Shown here one piece after another: positions 1-7,338 of a DNA stretch of 40,049 bases. The position numbers and the translations under genes are program-made. Source of the stretch: a virus; the IMG/VR virus record IMGVR_UViG_3300027777_000068, positions 1 through 40,049 of that record; one strand, written 5' to 3'. Below the pieces are notes generated by a model. The model ran no database searches, was not told where the DNA came from, and saw only the letters and a program-made list of their open reading frames with translations. How positions within the stretch are numbered: the stretch's first letter is position 1; the number at the start of each line of letters is the position of its first letter.

Positions 1-105
1 TCACACATCATATCAAGGCACTTGAAAAATGCGGTTTACGATTATTTTAAAGGGTTGTTTCCTGATCTTGACATAAAAGAGGTTAATGGGGCTAATATTA
101 TATAG
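1..105 (+). CDS. C-terminal end of an unknown phage protein (5' end outside window)
   Basis: An open frame enters at base 1 and ends at the TAG at 103-105, giving 34 residues. The tail contains NAVYDYFKGLFPDLDIKEV, which resembles STVYDFFYGLLEKYG near the C-terminus of the protein at 458-1033, so this is probably a third copy of that family. The next gene starts 2 bases after the stop, so they are co-transcribed. No function can be assigned. Confidence 0.7.
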   Translation, partial: SHIISRHLKNAVYDYFKGLFPDLDIKEVNGANII

Positions 106-107
106 TT

Positions 108-135
108 ATGAAAATAATAATTACAGAATCACAAT
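108..135 (+). repeat. 28-nt exact direct repeat of the leader-coding 5' end, copy 1
   Basis: Bases 108-135 are identical to 458-485. Both begin at the ATG and encode the first nine residues, MKIIITESQ. The genes diverge directly afterwards, so the leader looks like a duplicated module. Confidence 0.9.
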
Positions 136-458
136 TAAAAACTATAACATTTCAAAATGCGGTTGATATGGCTTGGAAAGACATTGCTGATAACATAAAA
201 GAAGAAGATTATTATGATGAAGGTGGATATGGAGATAACTACGAAGCAATCACAAAAATTGATGTGGTAACGGCATACAAGACTGATAATGTTGTTGAGT
301 TAGGAATAATTATTTATATAGATACAATTTTTGACACATTTGATGTTGGTGACTATTTGTGGGACTTGAAATTAAATTTGGAAAACTATTTAGGGAAAAA
401 TAATTTCAAATTCAAATTACTTAATGTTATAAACGAAAATCCAAGAACAGATTGGTAA
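108..458 (+). CDS. Unknown protein with ITESQ leader
   Basis: This 116-residue acidic protein opens with MKIIITESQLKTIT, a leader shared with the next gene and, more loosely, with at least seven other proteins in the window. After the leader come an acidic stretch (KEEDYYDEGG) and a predicted alpha/beta body with a hydrophobic strand (ELGIIIYID). The stop overlaps the start of the next gene (TAATG), which implies translational coupling. The leader suggests a virion-associated protein. That is inference; the body matches no family I recognise. Confidence 0.75.
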   Translation: MKIIITESQLKTITFQNAVDMAWKDIADNIKEEDYYDEGGYGDNYEAITKIDVVTAYKTDNVVELGIIIYIDTIFDTFDVGDYLWDLKLNLENYLGKNNFKFKLLNVINENPRTDW

Positions 459-485
459 TGAAAATAATAATTACAGAATCACAAT
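458..485 (+). repeat. 28-nt exact direct repeat of the leader-coding 5' end, copy 2
   Basis: Identical to 108-135, covering the start codon and the leader codons. Confidence 0.9.
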
Positions 486-1033
486 ATAACAAACTGACCG
501 AAGATAACCTTCGAAAACTTTGCTATACGGTATGGAACAAACAAAAAAAGATGGGTGAAGAACCCCATCTTGATGATGTAATTTATGATATATCTGGAAT
601 TAGAAAAGAAAGTCGTGATGATTATGATAAAATAAGACCAATTTGGTATGAATATAACGGTGGATTTGATAACTTAGTTGAAAAACTTAAAGATGAAATT
701 GATACTAAGGAATATAAGTTAGTTGAACCTGAATTTAATTTAAAAACCAAAATAAAGGTTGTTCATCTTGATATTGCAGGAGAATTTGTTGAAATTATGG
801 TTGATGTTGACCCTCGTGGAACTATAGACTTTCATGGTTGGGATTCAGAAACCGAAGAAGAATATCAAGTTAACGACACAATTGAAGCCGCTTATTTAGA
901 GGCTCAAGGTAATTATGAGACTGGTGATTTAATGGGTATGATTAGAAGTACAGTATATGATTTCTTTTATGGTTTATTAGAAAAATACGGTATTCCAATT
1001 GATGTGGATATTGATTTACAAGAAATTTATTAA
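458..1033 (+). CDS. Unknown protein with ITESQ leader
   Basis: About 191 residues. The ATG at 458 overlaps the preceding TAA and gives MKIIITESQYNKLTE, matching the upstream gene; an in-frame TTG at 452 is less likely. The protein is acidic. Its C-terminal half (from about KTKIKVVHLDIAGEFVEI) looks alpha/beta and ends in a VYDFFYGLLEKYG segment also seen in the partial gene at base 1. The leader contains KLTE, a possible (L/I)-x-E cleavage site after residue 15. It is likely a virion-associated paralogue family; function unknown. Confidence 0.78.
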   Translation: MKIIITESQYNKLTEDNLRKLCYTVWNKQKKMGEEPHLDDVIYDISGIRKESRDDYDKIRPIWYEYNGGFDNLVEKLKDEIDTKEYKLVEPEFNLKTKIKVVHLDIAGEFVEIMVDVDPRGTIDFHGWDSETEEEYQVNDTIEAAYLEAQGNYETGDLMGMIRSTVYDFFYGLLEKYGIPIDVDIDLQEIY

Positions 1034-1045
1034 TACTTTTTAAAT

Positions 1046-1285
1046 ATGGGGCCAATAGAAAAAAAAATATTAGAATTATCAAAAACAGAAGGACTTTCTG
1101 AAGAAACAAAACTTACCTTAACTATGCTTAAAAATCAGGTTAGAGAAGATGAAAAAATAATTGTTAATGAAGCGTATCATAAAGGATTTTCTGATAAAGA
1201 AATGAATAAAAACCCTAGTTGGAATTACTTTGATCGTAGATATAAGTGTTACTTCTCAAATATAAAATTTGGTGAATTTAAATAA
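1046..1285 (+). CDS. Small unknown phage protein
   Basis: This 79-residue, highly charged, probably helical protein begins MGPIEKKILELSKTEG. It contains VNEAYHKGFSDKEMN followed by an aromatic tail (SWNYFDRRYKCYF). It lies 12 bases after the previous gene in the same orientation and just before a TAnnTTTG promoter. I do not recognise the family. Confidence 0.65.
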   Translation: MGPIEKKILELSKTEGLSEETKLTLTMLKNQVREDEKIIVNEAYHKGFSDKEMNKNPSWNYFDRRYKCYFSNIKFGEFK

Positions 1286-1291
1286 TTTTCG

Positions 1292-1299
1292 TATCTTTG
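1292..1299 (+). promoter_or_regulatory. Bacteroidetes-type -7 box TATCTTTG
   Basis: TATCTTTG fits TAnnTTTG and lies exactly 4 nt before the ATG at 1304. A TTTG at 1268-1271 is about 20 nt upstream, the right place for the -33 element. The transcript would be leaderless or nearly so. Confidence 0.7.
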
Positions 1300-1303
1300 T
1301 GAT

Positions 1304-1588
1304 ATGGAAGACTTAAATAAACTTGAATTACCCGAAATTAAAACTCTTTGCAAACAATATGATATTAGTGTTGTTGGTGATAAAAAATCTTTAATTAAAA
1401 AACTAAAATACTATTTGGATCCGGTTGTTGGAACTTTGAATAACCATACCGGCAGAAAGTTAAATAAAAACCAAAAAATTGTTGGTTGTAAGATTGAAGA
1501 GAAGGAAAAAATCAACGAAATTTTAAAACAAAAAGGTCAATTTTTATATTATTCAATTGATTATAACTATTATTTGGTGACAGAATAA
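1304..1588 (+). CDS. SAP-like domain protein
   Basis: 94 residues. The N-terminal 35 (LNKLELPEIKTLCKQYDISV then GDKKSLIKKL) fit the SAP helix-extension-helix pattern: a leucine-rich first helix, a short turn with a glycine, and a second helix ending KKL. SAP domains usually bind DNA or RNA. The rest (residues 50-94) is basic and then aromatic, without a known motif. The start is fixed by the promoter box 4 nt upstream. The fold is a motif-level guess; a nucleic-acid-binding role is inference. Confidence 0.6.
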   Translation: MEDLNKLELPEIKTLCKQYDISVVGDKKSLIKKLKYYLDPVVGTLNNHTGRKLNKNQKIVGCKIEEKEKINEILKQKGQFLYYSIDYNYYLVTE

Positions 1589-1598
1589 AACTTGTTGA

Positions 1599-1609
1599 TA
1601 TTTATAATA
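1599..1609 (+). promoter_or_regulatory. TATTTATAATA late-type promoter motif
   Basis: The core TATTTATAA lies 10 nt before the ATG at 1620. The same core precedes other leader-bearing genes, the amidase and some minus-strand genes in this window. Confidence 0.5.
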
Positions 1610-1619
1610 AAAAATTGTT

Positions 1620-1979
1620 ATGAAAAATAAATTAAATGAAGAATTGAAGGATATTAAATATCTTTTTGAATATCAAAGAGGGAGGGTTATTTCTGAACAA
1701 GAAGAATTTGAATCTGAAGATGTTGATTTTGAAGAGGTTGAAATTGATGAGGAATGGAACGAAGAAGAGGAAGAAGATTTTAATTATCTTAAAGACGAAA
1801 CTTTTGAAAACAGAGAAATTGAAACACCTGTTAGACCTGGAATTAAAACACCAACCAAACCAAAAAAACCGGGAACACCATATAGTCCTAAACCTGGACC
1901 TAAAAAAAATCCAAAAGCAAGAAAAGGGGATATGCCAACTTGGTTATCATTTGATGAACTTGGAATTAATTTGAAATAA
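1620..1979 (+). CDS. Acidic, Pro/Lys-tailed protein with leader and (I)-x-E site
   Basis: 119 residues. The N-terminus, MKNKLNEELKDIKYLFEYQR, is followed by VISEQ, the (L/I)-x-E-Q pattern seen at the end of several leaders here. Residues 28-65 are strongly acidic (runs of E and D). Residues 68-102 are Pro/Lys-rich (PGIKTPTKPKKPGTPYSP and similar), and a short hydrophobic tail ends in ELGINLK. It is followed immediately by a large probable structural protein. The composition suits a head-internal or scaffold-like protein, but that is inference. Confidence 0.7.
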   Translation: MKNKLNEELKDIKYLFEYQRGRVISEQEEFESEDVDFEEVEIDEEWNEEEEEDFNYLKDETFENREIETPVRPGIKTPTKPKKPGTPYSPKPGPKKNPKARKGDMPTWLSFDELGINLK

Positions 1980-1980
1980 T

Positions 1981-3231
1981 ATGAGAAATTTAAAACGAAG
2001 ACTTTATACTGAAGGAGTTACCAAAAAAGAATTATTAAGACTTATGGAAGATCCGATTGATTACGAAGGACCTGAAAGGATGGCCGGAGATGTCGAAAGA
2101 AAGATTACAGGAAAAGAAACCCCTTATAGTAATTTTCCTGCAATTCCAGAAATGGATAGAGACTTTATTGAGTTAATATCTTCTAAAAGATTCAAGGACT
2201 CAGTTGATAAAGTTAGAATGGCCATGGGAGATACAAGAACCATTCAAGGACAAAATGCTCTTGGGCAGTTGATGAATACTGTTGGTCAAGCGATGCAAAG
2301 ACTAATTATGATCCAATCTCAAAACAAAGAAGAACTTGAAGATCTTGCAGTTAAACTTGTTAAAGAAGAGTTAGGTATTCCTGATGGAGCGATGCAATTC
2401 GATGCTCAACTTGTGATGCAACCTATGGGTGCTGCTGAAGGAATGCAAAGTAATCCTGAAATGCCAAGTGAAGAAGAAGTTGAAGAACTTATGGGTGACA
2501 TCGAAAACTTTAACTTGGAAAGAGCAAAAAGAAGATTTATCAATTCATTAATTCAGGGAGCAGCGTTTAAAGGTGGTCACATGTATGTTATGGTTAGAGA
2601 TGAGATTAACGACATCAATCCACAACTTATGAACCTATATGCTGTTACTCAGTCTCTTATGGAACACGCATATTGGATATTTCCTGACATGGAAGGAATG
2701 GCCGGAGGTGGTGGTGGTCAAATGGGACAATCAGAAGTTGATGAAGAAACTGATCCACCAACAGTAAAAGCTAGGGCGGTTACATTCCCACTACTTGTTC
2801 ACGAGTTAGTTAAAGGTGTTTATGAAATATTTGGAACACACGGACTACCTGACGATCCAAGACAACAAGAAATGATTTTGAAGGCAGAAGACACACTTCC
2901 TAGCGAGATTTGGGATTCAAGACTTGGACCAGTATTTTGGGAAAAGTTTGTTTCGACATACCCAATTGAGTTATTCGAAGATGATATGAAACATATACAA
3001 CATTATTTGTTTATGCGATTTTCAGCATTAAGCGCTGAAGAGTTTATGAGAGTAGCAAAAATGATATTGAGTGGTGATCCAAAAGGAGAAAAATTCATTC
3101 AAGGAATGGTTAATGATATTGTAAAAGAACTTAAAGAACAAGACTACAAAGAAGCAATGGGTTATGACGATGAGGATGATGAAGATGATGATAATTTAAG
3201 TGGAATTGATTTTAGTGATTTAGGGTTATAA
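1981..3231 (+). CDS. Probable virion structural protein, unknown family
   Basis: 416 residues starting MRNLKRRLYTEGVTKKELLR, one base after the previous stop, so part of the same late-type transcript. It has LYTE and LLRLME sites near the N-terminus (possible prohead-protease sites). Next come a Met/Gln-rich helical centre (about 85-160), a Gly-rich linker (GMAGGGGGQMGQ near 240-251), a helical second half and a strongly acidic tail (DDEDDEDDDN). There is no enzyme motif. Size, position and composition suggest a virion or assembly protein. The assignment rests on context, not homology. Confidence 0.65.
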   Translation: MRNLKRRLYTEGVTKKELLRLMEDPIDYEGPERMAGDVERKITGKETPYSNFPAIPEMDRDFIELISSKRFKDSVDKVRMAMGDTRTIQGQNALGQLMNTVGQAMQRLIMIQSQNKEELEDLAVKLVKEELGIPDGAMQFDAQLVMQPMGAAEGMQSNPEMPSEEEVEELMGDIENFNLERAKRRFINSLIQGAAFKGGHMYVMVRDEINDINPQLMNLYAVTQSLMEHAYWIFPDMEGMAGGGGGQMGQSEVDEETDPPTVKARAVTFPLLVHELVKGVYEIFGTHGLPDDPRQQEMILKAEDTLPSEIWDSRLGPVFWEKFVSTYPIELFEDDMKHIQHYLFMRFSALSAEEFMRVAKMILSGDPKGEKFIQGMVNDIVKELKEQDYKEAMGYDDEDDEDDDNLSGIDFSDLGL

Positions 3232-3234
3232 TTT

Positions 3235-3263
3235 TTGACATATAGTCATAAAACTATTATACT
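3235..3263 (+). promoter_or_regulatory. sigma70-like promoter TTGACA-N17-TATACT
   Basis: TTGACA at 3235-3240 and TATACT at 3258-3263 are separated by exactly 17 bases. That is an almost perfect classical sigma70 promoter and unlike the TAnnTTTG boxes elsewhere here. It lies just upstream of the ATG at 3272, so the leader would be very short. Confidence 0.5.
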
Positions 3264-3271
3264 TGTTTTTT

Positions 3272-3568
3272 ATGAAGAATATTGATTGTGAAATATACAT
3301 CAAACAACTTATTACTTTTTTTGAGAATAACCCCAATGATTTAATTGAATTAATTGGTAAATCACAGAAGAAAGAATTTTTTGATAAATTAAAAGACAGG
3401 TGTGAAAAAAATTTGTTAAAAGGTCAAGACCACGTCATAACAAGACAACAGATGGTTGACATTGTGATCCAATTAAAAATGCCCGAGTTGATTGACAACG
3501 AAGCGTCGATTGAAAAAATTGAAGGTAGTGTTCAAAAAACAAATTGGGGTGATATCTATTTAAATTAA
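3272..3568 (+). CDS. Small unknown phage protein
   Basis: 98 residues from the ATG at 3272 (MKNIDCEIYIKQLITFF); an upstream in-frame TTG at 3263 falls inside the -10 box and is unlikely. The protein is charged and helical, with a central segment GQDHVITRQQMVDIVIQL that could be a helix-turn-helix-like pair, and a C-terminal strand WGDIYLN. It stands alone behind a sigma70-like promoter. Function unknown. Confidence 0.7.
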   Translation: MKNIDCEIYIKQLITFFENNPNDLIELIGKSQKKEFFDKLKDRCEKNLLKGQDHVITRQQMVDIVIQLKMPELIDNEASIEKIEGSVQKTNWGDIYLN

Positions 3569-3604
3569 TTTTTCAAAAAAGTTTTGTATTTATAAAAATT
3601 TGTA

Positions 3605-3612
3605 TATCTTTG
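3605..3612 (+). promoter_or_regulatory. Bacteroidetes-type -7 box TATCTTTG
   Basis: TATCTTTG lies 23 nt before the ATG at 3636. A TTTTG about 20 nt upstream could be the -33 element. It would drive the small basic protein and the DUF932-like gene, with a short untranslated leader. Confidence 0.65.
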
Positions 3613-3635
3613 TAATGTGATAAACGAGAAACGAA

Positions 3636-3752
3636 ATGAAAACAGTTGAACTTACTATGAAAGAAATATGGGTGGCAACCCGACCTTCAATTCAGAAGAG
3701 TAAGAAAGTGTATTCTCGAAAACAAAAACACAAAAACAAAGAAAATAATTAA
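3636..3752 (+). CDS. Small basic protein (38 residues)
   Basis: A short frame from the ATG at 3636 to the TAA at 3750-3752 encodes MKTVELTMKEIWVATRPSIQ followed by a very Lys-rich tail. It sits between a good promoter box and the DUF932-like gene, whose ATG is 2 nt after the stop; that spacing supports it being real. The lysine-rich tail suggests nucleic-acid contact, but nothing identifies a function. Confidence 0.6.
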   Translation: MKTVELTMKEIWVATRPSIQKSKKVYSRKQKHKNKENN

Positions 3753-3754
3753 AT

Positions 3755-4516
3755 ATGATATACACACCAGAATTAATCAAATCAATTGCACCGGCAGTAT
3801 TTGCCACATCCCCATCATTAAAAATGACAAACAAATATGAGTTTGTCCCAACACACGAGGTTATGGAAATGTTCGATCGTGAGGGTTGGCAACTTTCATC
3901 TGTAAAACAAACAGGTAAAGGAATTCATAACGTCCATGAATTAAAATATCGTAACGGACAACTACCCAAAGTTGGTGATACGGTTGTTGAAGCAATTATC
4001 CGTAACTCTCACGATGGATCGGCAACATTTTCTATGGCGGCTGGATTATTCAGACTTTGTTGTTCCAACGGACTCACAGTTCCCACGTCAGTCGCTGAAC
4101 GTTTTTCAATTCGTCACAATCACTTCTCTTTAGATGAGGTTAAAGGATTGGCTGAAGACTTCTCTAAAAAACTTCCAAAAATTGAGGCTTCGGTTTCTCG
4201 AATGATGGAAAAAGAAATGACCGAGAAAGAAAAACTTCGTCTAATTAAAAGAGCGGTTGAGATTCGATGGGCTTTGGGTAGTGCTCCTTCAGCACTTGAC
4301 ATTAACGACCTTCTAACACCATTTAGACCTGAAGATGAAGGAAGTGATCTTTGGACCGTATTTAACGTGATCCAAGAGAAAATGATGAGAGGTGGATTTT
4401 CTTATCAGACACCAAGAGGTCGAACAACTAAACTACGAGGAATTAAAAGTATTCAAGCGTCCAACCGATTAAACACTAAACTTTGGGAAGCCGCTGAGGA
4501 ATTAGTTTTGGTATAA
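3755..4516 (+). CDS. DUF932-like (phage/plasmid TIGR03299-type) protein
   Basis: 253 residues with the layout of the DUF932 family. An N-terminal segment contains PTHEVMEMFDREGWQLSSVK. Then come an ELKYRNG strand, the characteristic VEAIIRNSHDGSATFSMAAG core and RLCCSNGLTV. The C-terminal half is helical with Arg-rich segments (RGRTTKLRGIKSI). The family is common on phages and plasmids and has no established activity. Arginine codons here include many CGT/CGA, unlike the AGA-rich late genes nearby. A terminator follows at once, so with the 38-residue gene this forms a two-gene transcript. Confidence 0.75.
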   Translation: MIYTPELIKSIAPAVFATSPSLKMTNKYEFVPTHEVMEMFDREGWQLSSVKQTGKGIHNVHELKYRNGQLPKVGDTVVEAIIRNSHDGSATFSMAAGLFRLCCSNGLTVPTSVAERFSIRHNHFSLDEVKGLAEDFSKKLPKIEASVSRMMEKEMTEKEKLRLIKRAVEIRWALGSAPSALDINDLLTPFRPEDEGSDLWTVFNVIQEKMMRGGFSYQTPRGRTTKLRGIKSIQASNRLNTKLWEAAEELVLV

Positions 4517-4527
4517 CAAATAAAAAC

Positions 4528-4549
4528 GGGGGTCATTGACCCCCATTTT
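4528..4549 (+). terminator. Rho-independent terminator
   Basis: GGGGGTC, loop ATT, GACCCCC (4528-4544) is a 7-bp GC-rich stem followed by ATTTTA. It ends the DUF932-like transcript. Confidence 0.8.
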
Positions 4550-4554
4550 AGATT

Positions 4555-4893
4555 ATGGAACAATTTAAACACGAAGAATTATTTTATAAAAGTTTAAACG
4601 AAAAAACTGGTGAATTTTTTTCTATTATTGAACTTTCTGACGGACATGGATTAAGTACGGATCTGTTATTGGAAAAACCAAAATTCGAACTTTATTTTTC
4701 AAATTCAATTCAATATTCTAATTCAAAGGCATACAAAGATTCAATATTTGTGTTTGACGAAGACATTTACATATATTTATCTAAAAGTGAACCAAATATA
4801 ACTTCATTTTCTTGTAAAATTTATTATCCTATAAGAAAAAAGAAAGACGTGGATTTCTTTGTATTAAACTTAAAAAAAATAAAAGTAACATAA
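4555..4893 (+). CDS. Unknown 112-residue protein
   Basis: MEQFKHEELFYKSLNEKTGE is followed by a mostly beta-strand body (FELYFSNSIQYSNS, DIYIYLSKSE, CKIYYPIRKKKDVDFFVLN). It starts 6 nt after a terminator, so its promoter may overlap that region. The protein at 29417-29755 has a similar ending (NCYDVDYFVLQ) and may be distantly related. No known domain. Confidence 0.65.
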   Translation: MEQFKHEELFYKSLNEKTGEFFSIIELSDGHGLSTDLLLEKPKFELYFSNSIQYSNSKAYKDSIFVFDEDIYIYLSKSEPNITSFSCKIYYPIRKKKDVDFFVLNLKKIKVT

Positions 4894-4900
4894 TTGATCA

Positions 4901-5188
4901 ATGGATAAAATTGCGGTAGTTTTTACAATGAAAAGTTGTCCTCATTGTCACACATTCAAAAATATGTTGACAGAGGCCGAAATTGACTTTATAGATAGAG
5001 ATATTGAAGAGCATGAAGAAGAATATGATATGTTTGTTGAAGCAACAGGAAATGACTTTGTTCCTGCTTTTATGTTGATTGAAAATCCTGAAAGTGAAAC
5101 ACCTATAACTAATTTATATGCTCCAGATCGAGACTTTGAAGATGTTGATCAGGGATTAGAAATAATCAAAGAGTTTTACGAAAGATAA
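4901..5188 (+). CDS. Glutaredoxin-like thiol protein
   Basis: 95 residues. IAVVFTMKSCPHCHTFKNML carries the CPHC redox motif (C13 and C16) after the first beta strand. IDFIDRDIEEHEEEYDMFVE is followed by NDFVPAFMLIE, whose Val-Pro is the cis-proline of the thioredoxin fold. Phage glutaredoxins commonly supply electrons to ribonucleotide reductase, but no reductase gene is in this window. The acidic C-terminus is longer than in minimal glutaredoxins. It is followed by a bidirectional terminator. Confidence 0.85.
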   Translation: MDKIAVVFTMKSCPHCHTFKNMLTEAEIDFIDRDIEEHEEEYDMFVEATGNDFVPAFMLIENPESETPITNLYAPDRDFEDVDQGLEIIKEFYER

Positions 5189-5192
5189 ATAA

Positions 5193-5220
5193 AAAACCCC
5201 ATCTTTAAAGGTGGGGTTTT
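5193..5220 (+). terminator. Bidirectional rho-independent terminator
   Basis: AAAACCCCA and TGGGGTTTT form a 9-bp stem with flanking A and T runs. It works on both strands between the convergent glutaredoxin gene (+) and the gene at 5224-5919 (-). Confidence 0.85.
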
Positions 5221-5223
5221 CTT

Positions 5224-5919
5224 TTATACTAAAATTATATCTTTTAAACGATCCTGAACTAAAAAAGGTTTTTCTTTTGTTTGATCAAAGACATCGTGAA
5301 AAAATTCATAATCATCTAATTTTTCATTAAACAATTTTAGATCCATATCAAAAACATCTAAAATTAAACTTTCAATTTTTTGTTTTTTAATTTGTGAATT
5401 ACAAGAAACTTTAATTTTATAATCTTCGTTTTCGTTTTGTTCGGTTGTGTAATAGAAATAAACTTGTTCTGTGTTTATTAAAGAATACATATGGTTTAAA
5501 ATGTAGTGTGAATAGTAAAAGATTGATCTACCACATCCCAAACTATGTCCATAAGGAAATTCAGAGTTACAAGTTAGTTCAGAGATGGGTTCTTCTTCAA
5601 TAACATAAAGGTCTTTATGGACTGAAACCCACCTATTATTAAAATCAGGAATTTCTTGATCGTATTTAATAATATCAATAATGTTTAGGGTTTTTCTGTT
5701 GACTTCAGTTAACACATCATCAAACCAATTTGAAAACTCATTTTTTATTTCATTTAGATCCAAAACAATTTCACTTGTTGTTTGACCATTAACAACAATA
5801 AATGTTTCACAATCTGTTATTTGAATAATTGTGTTATCTTTTTTGTCGAATTTTGACAGGATGAAGTCTGCAAATAGATTTACAAAATACCGTCTTGTGT
5901 TTTTTTCTAATTTTCTCAT
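5224..5919 (-). CDS. Unknown 231-residue acidic protein
   Basis: It starts MRKLEKNTRRYFVNLFADFI and ends LKDIILV next to the shared terminator. Strand-rich and helix-rich parts alternate, and a Cys pair occurs in SLGCGRSIFYYS. The protein is similar in style to its upstream minus-strand neighbour (5969-7084). No leader or known domain is visible. Confidence 0.7.
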   Translation of the reverse strand: MRKLEKNTRRYFVNLFADFILSKFDKKDNTIIQITDCETFIVVNGQTTSEIVLDLNEIKNEFSNWFDDVLTEVNRKTLNIIDIIKYDQEIPDFNNRWVSVHKDLYVIEEEPISELTCNSEFPYGHSLGCGRSIFYYSHYILNHMYSLINTEQVYFYYTTEQNENEDYKIKVSCNSQIKKQKIESLILDVFDMDLKLFNEKLDDYEFFHDVFDQTKEKPFLVQDRLKDIILV

Positions 5920-5968
5920 ATTCTTGGTTTTTATAATGTATATGAGAATTAAATGAAACTATAAAGAG

Positions 5969-7084
5969 TTAAATATAATCTAAAAACATTTCGTTTATGT
6001 TTCTTTCTGTTCTGTCCCAATCAGGATAATCGGGGACTCTAATATCAATACATTCAACTTCATCATTATAAATCATACTATTTATAAGTGATGTATATCC
6101 ACCAAAATATTCTAAAAAAGAGTCAGAATATGTTCCACCTTTGTTATTTTCTAAAAATGTTTTTATAATTCCAATAAAATCTCTGATTTTAATATATTGG
6201 TCGTATTTAGTTTTTTCACCAACCTTTCTTGGAACCTCATCAATATGACCCTCGAAATATTCACTAAGACCATTATAAACAGATTCATAAACTTCATCTT
6301 CGTATGCTTGATTTTCAGAGTTGTAATAGATACTTCTTAACTCAGAACCCAAATCCTCTAAATCATTACTGAAAAGTTCGTTTGATGCGTCACTATCGTT
6401 TAATAGGTCGTTTAAATCTTCAGGTCTTATTCTAAAATAACCTTCAGTTTGTTGTATTTCAGACAAATGTTCAAAAAAGTCCGAATCATAATCCTCTAAT
6501 GATAATTCTTGATTTCCTATTTTTTTATAAATAACATCTTTAAGATGTGTAAAATTAGAATCATTTAAAACATCTATTGTATCGTATGGCATCATACTGG
6601 AATCAAAATACCAATCGTGACCTAAACCATCTTCACTTAAAATTAATTTTGCAACATGTCTGGGGTCACTATCACTTCTTCTACTACCACTACAAAAATA
6701 TTCACTTAACTCTTCTCTATCTCTTAAACTTAGATAAAAACCACCATTTCTAATTTCAACATCGGTAATTAAATTTTTGACTATATAATAAACTGTGTCT
6801 TCGTAGTTGTCTTCTAAACCTTTTAGAAGTAATATGTTTTTGAGTTCTTCAGGTGCATCATCATAACTAAGATTAGTTAAAATACCATTTTCATCTAAAA
6901 AGTCTATGATTTCATCATCCCATTTACGATAACCTATTTGACCTAAATCTAATTCATCTAAAAGACCGTATTTTTTAACAAACTTAAAAAAAGTAATAAG
7001 GTCGTTAAAATACGGCTCAATTTCATATTCAAATTCACCATCATTAAATAAATCAACTAATTGTCTTGCTCTTTCTAAACTCAT
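5969..7084 (-). CDS. Unknown 371-residue acidic protein
   Basis: MSLERARQLVDLFNDGEFEY begins a highly acidic protein rich in D, E, Y and S, mostly helical, with a central Arg/Ser patch (CSGSRRSDSDPRHVAKLIL). No catalytic motif is obvious. The start is supported by a TATTTATAC motif only 3 nt upstream on the minus strand, after a terminator, so this is the first gene of its own transcript with 5224-5919. The acidity resembles the virion-type proteins elsewhere in the window (7992-9197). Function unknown. Confidence 0.7.
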   Translation of the reverse strand: MSLERARQLVDLFNDGEFEYEIEPYFNDLITFFKFVKKYGLLDELDLGQIGYRKWDDEIIDFLDENGILTNLSYDDAPEELKNILLLKGLEDNYEDTVYYIVKNLITDVEIRNGGFYLSLRDREELSEYFCSGSRRSDSDPRHVAKLILSEDGLGHDWYFDSSMMPYDTIDVLNDSNFTHLKDVIYKKIGNQELSLEDYDSDFFEHLSEIQQTEGYFRIRPEDLNDLLNDSDASNELFSNDLEDLGSELRSIYYNSENQAYEDEVYESVYNGLSEYFEGHIDEVPRKVGEKTKYDQYIKIRDFIGIIKTFLENNKGGTYSDSFLEYFGGYTSLINSMIYNDEVECIDIRVPDYPDWDRTERNINEMFLDYI

Positions 7085-7087
7085 ATC

Positions 7088-7096
7088 GTATAAATA
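7088..7096 (-). promoter_or_regulatory. TATTTATAC late-type promoter motif
   Basis: On the minus strand TATTTATAC lies 3 nt before the ATG at 7084, directly downstream of a terminator. It matches the motif before leader-bearing genes. Confidence 0.45.
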
Positions 7097-7106
7097 TCAA
7101 ATAAAC

Positions 7107-7142
7107 AAAAAAAGGCGTTCTAAAACAGAACACCTTTTTTTC
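7107..7142 (-). terminator. Rho-independent terminator
   Basis: A GG-GTTCT / AGAAC-CC stem with loop AAAAC and one internal mismatch, flanked by runs of A and T. It ends the small Gln-rich gene (7158-7322) on the minus strand. Confidence 0.8.
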
Positions 7143-7157
7143 GATGATACACAAATA

Positions 7158-7322
7158 TTATCTTCTGTAATATTTGTTAATGATTTTTTTTACCGACTCT
7201 TGAACGTTTGAGTTATTTTGAGCGGTGTTTGAACCTTGTTGAGCTTGTTGAGTTTGCTGACCTTGTTGAGTCTGTTGTCCTTGTTGTGCTTGGTTTCCTT
7301 TATTTTTGCATCCACATGACAT
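7158..7322 (-). CDS. Small Cys/Gln-rich protein (MSCGCK type)
   Basis: A 54-residue frame begins MSCGCKNKGNQAQQGQQTQQ, continues with further Gln/Thr repeats, and ends SVKKIINKYYRR. The N-terminal CGC, a Q-rich low-complexity middle and a basic KKII..YY tail resemble small proteins I recall from other large phages, but with no function I know. The gene sits between the GIY-YIG gene and a terminator, which supports expression. Confidence 0.65.
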   Translation of the reverse strand: MSCGCKNKGNQAQQGQQTQQGQQTQQAQQGSNTAQNNSNVQESVKKIINKYYRR

Positions 7323-7338
7323 AGTTTCTAGTTTTTTA

